From JABMRP01 sp964444795 (GTDB taxonomy: Bacteria > Planctomycetota > Planctomycetia > Pirellulales > Thermoguttaceae), in the NCBI GenBank assembly GCA_964444795.1, contig CAYUIQ010000345.1, positions 1-7,072 of the forward strand: a DNA stretch of 7,072 nt, read 5' to 3'. Shown in pieces: positions 5,712-7,072 of this stretch. Made by a program: the position numbers and the translations under genes. Each line of letters starts with the position of its first letter. Position 1 is the stretch's first letter. Below the pieces are notes generated by a model. That model made no database searches, had not been told where the DNA came from, and saw nothing but the letters and a program-made list of their open reading frames with translations.

Positions 5712-5993
5712 ATGGCCACGGCCCGAGCACGTCACATTCTCGTGGAATCGCAGGCAGCTTGCGAAGATTTGAAGACCCAGATCGAGGGCGGCGCCGACTT
5801 TGGCGAGATAGCCAAGCAACACTCGAAGTGCCCCTCCGGCCAACAGGGCGGCGATTTGGGCGAATTCGGCCAAGGCCAGATGGTGCCCGAGTTCGACGCC
5901 GTCGTCTTCAACGAGGAAATCGGCAAGGTCCACGGCCCGGTGAAGACCCAATTCGGGTTCCATCTGCTGGAGATCGTCAGCCGTAGCGAGTAG
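5712..5993 (+). CDS. ppiC: Parvulin-type peptidyl-prolyl cis-trans isomerase
   Basis: This encodes 93 residues, matching the stand-alone E. coli parvulin PpiC (Par10) in length and nearly collinear with it from memory: ARHILVES near the start, GADFGEIAKQHSKCPSG at 27-43, GGDLGEFGQGQMVPEFD at 46-62 and TQFGFHLLEI at 79-88. The residues lining the parvulin active site are present: His8, Cys40, Met57, Phe61 and His83. It should catalyse cis-trans isomerisation of peptide bonds before proline. There is no signal peptide or chaperone domain, so it is cytoplasmic, unlike SurA or PrsA. It has a strong AGGAG site, is transcribed alone, and converges with the gene at 6011-7072; the two stops are 17 nt apart. 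Confidence 0.95.
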   Translation: MATARARHILVESQAACEDLKTQIEGGADFGEIAKQHSKCPSGQQGGDLGEFGQGQMVPEFDAVVFNEEIGKVHGPVKTQFGFHLLEIVSRSE

Positions 5994-6009
5994 CCTTGTG
6001 GCAGGCTAC
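5990..6009. terminator. Possible bidirectional terminator hairpin
   Basis: GTAGCC (5990-5995) and GGCTAC (6004-6009) form a perfect 6-bp stem with an 8-nt loop between two convergent genes. The left arm contains the ppiC stop codon, and the right arm ends just before the stop of the minus-strand gene at 6011. There is no T-run on either side, so Rho-independent termination would be weak; the placement is the main argument. Confidence 0.4.
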
Positions 6010-6010
6010 A

Positions 6011-7072
6011 TCACGGCACCGGGACAACAGGCGTACCGGCCGGAACCAGCGGGCGCTTCAGCGGATTGCTCGCCGCGCCGTCGCCGCGAACGACGACCAA
6101 TTCCATCTCGCTGGGGCCAGCCAGCAACAGCTTCGGCAGCTTGACGTGGACGCCCAGGTCGTACCAGCCGGCGATCTCGGCGTCGAGTTCCAAGCCCTTG
6201 ACAATAACGACCACGCGACCGGGCTCCGGGCCGAATCCCTCGCCGGCGATGCTGATCATCTCGCCCGCGACACCCGTCTCGACGTCGGTCGAAAACGCCG
6301 CCGGATCGACCGGCAAGACGTCGCCGCGGGCGATCATCGCGCCGTTGTTCTCGTCGACGGCCTCCGAGACTTCGTCGTGGCTGTCGACCCAGGCGTGCAA
6401 CTGGGCAAACGGCGCCGGCTTGCCGTCGGCATCGCGGCCCATCGTGGTCACGTCGAAGGGGAGCCGGAGGTCGACCGTTTGGGTCTGGCCGGCCTCGATC
6501 GATTCGACGCGAACTCCCGCTTGAGGCGAGGAATCGTCCAGCTTCTCGTCGTTGGCGGCCAGGACCATCACGTTAAACGGCGTGACGATGTCCTGCGCGC
6601 TGGCGTTGCGGAACCAGACTCGATATCGCGGGCCGAGTTCTTTTTCCGGATGGCCCGGATCGACGAACCGCACGGCTAGCAACTGCAGATCCACCGCACC
6701 TGGCGCCGGTGCCGCCTTGGGCACATCCACCCAGGTCCCGCTGGAAACCACCGGCAGCGAATTCCATTGCGGATAGACGAACACCGACAGAGGCGGGCAT
6801 GGATCGTAATAGATCGGCCGGCAGAAAACCGGTCGCGGATCGTAATAGGGATGACAGTAGTCCCACCAGGTCCAGCCGACCCAAGACGTCCACCGCGGGT
6901 ACCAGCAGCGGCTCGGATAAAGACGCGGGCCGGGGTAGCAGTGGCCAAAGTGATAGCTCGTAAAACCGTGCGACACCGGTCCGTAGTGGCGATGATGCCG
7001 CCAGCCGCCTTGATGGTGTATCGATTGGTCCAGGTGCATACGCCGGGCAACGTCGCCGTGGCGGTTCATGTC
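6011..7072 (-). CDS. Trp/Tyr/His-rich protein with CARDB- and IPT/TIG-like domains (5' partial)
   Basis: The frame is open to the window edge. An ATG at 7069 would give 352 residues, but no signal peptide follows it and one more sense codon lies upstream, so the real start is probably outside. Counting from that Met, about 18-100 is unusual: rich in Trp, Tyr, His, Pro and Cys, with a WYPRWTSWVGWTWWDY stretch at 56-71 and C44, C55, C72, C83 and C91. About 125-247 resembles a CARDB-type beta-sandwich (DLQLLAVRFVDPG at the start, EAVDENN at 236-242). About 265-345 resembles an IPT/TIG Ig-like domain (GEMISIAGEGFG at 269-280). Such modules usually mediate binding or serve as spacers in surface proteins, so an envelope or surface structural role is inferred. 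No catalytic motif is seen. The C-terminus ends in a Pro/Val-rich tail. Confidence 0.8.
   Translation of the reverse strand, partial: DMNRHGDVARRMHLDQSIHHQGGWRHHRHYGPVSHGFTSYHFGHCYPGPRLYPSRCWYPRWTSWVGWTWWDYCHPYYDPRPVFCRPIYYDPCPPLSVFVYPQWNSLPVVSSGTWVDVPKAAPAPGAVDLQLLAVRFVDPGHPEKELGPRYRVWFRNASAQDIVTPFNVMVLAANDEKLDDSSPQAGVRVESIEAGQTQTVDLRLPFDVTTMGRDADGKPAPFAQLHAWVDSHDEVSEAVDENNGAMIARGDVLPVDPAAFSTDVETGVAGEMISIAGEGFGPEPGRVVVIVKGLELDAEIAGWYDLGVHVKLPKLLLAGPSEMELVVVRGDGAASNPLKRPLVPAGTPVVPVP

Noticed and set aside
5996..6679. Plus-strand open frame of 227 residues after ppiC
   Set aside because: Antisense to the CARDB/IPT-like coding region, with no start signal and no family resemblance.

Overview
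The window looks like a chromosomal fragment of a high-GC member of the Planctomycetota, most like the Pirellulales. The evidence is the kind of genes present: a secreted DUF3604/PHP-type protein, a large exported FAD-dependent oxidoreductase with lectin-like ends, and a Trp/Tyr/His/Pro-rich protein with CARDB- and IPT-like domains. Short palindromic repeats in the intergenic gaps fit as well. The assignment rests on protein style, not on a marker gene.

There are six genes. Four lie in a row on the minus strand; in transcription order they are a GNAT acetyltransferase (5502-5020), an exported FAD-dependent oxidoreductase (4917-2620), a small dual-specificity-type phosphatase (2577-2146) and an exported DUF3604/PHP-domain protein (1982-54). 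A 93-residue parvulin, ppiC (5712-5993), runs on the plus strand, divergent from the acetyltransferase. It converges with a large minus-strand protein (7072-6011) whose 5' end lies beyond the window. Bases 1-53 hold no gene I can recognise.

Each gap between the four minus-strand genes carries a palindromic element: a 27-bp inverted-repeat pair at about 1997-2102, CTTG-centred hairpins at 2118-2134 and 2595-2612, and a twin hairpin with an 11-bp direct repeat at 4934-4998. They may be REP/MITE-like repeats, transcript-end or processing hairpins, or both. One repeat arm abuts the ribosome binding site of the PHP gene.

Functionally, the two exported proteins could act on the same extracytoplasmic carbohydrate-type substrates, which is common for these families in Planctomycetota. 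The phosphatase, acetyltransferase and parvulin look like cytoplasmic housekeeping or signalling proteins with no clear link to them. I see no CRISPR array, tRNA, rRNA, transposase, integrase or toxin-antitoxin pair, and no convincing new multi-gene system. The most unusual features are the repeats and the domain makeup of the exported proteins.
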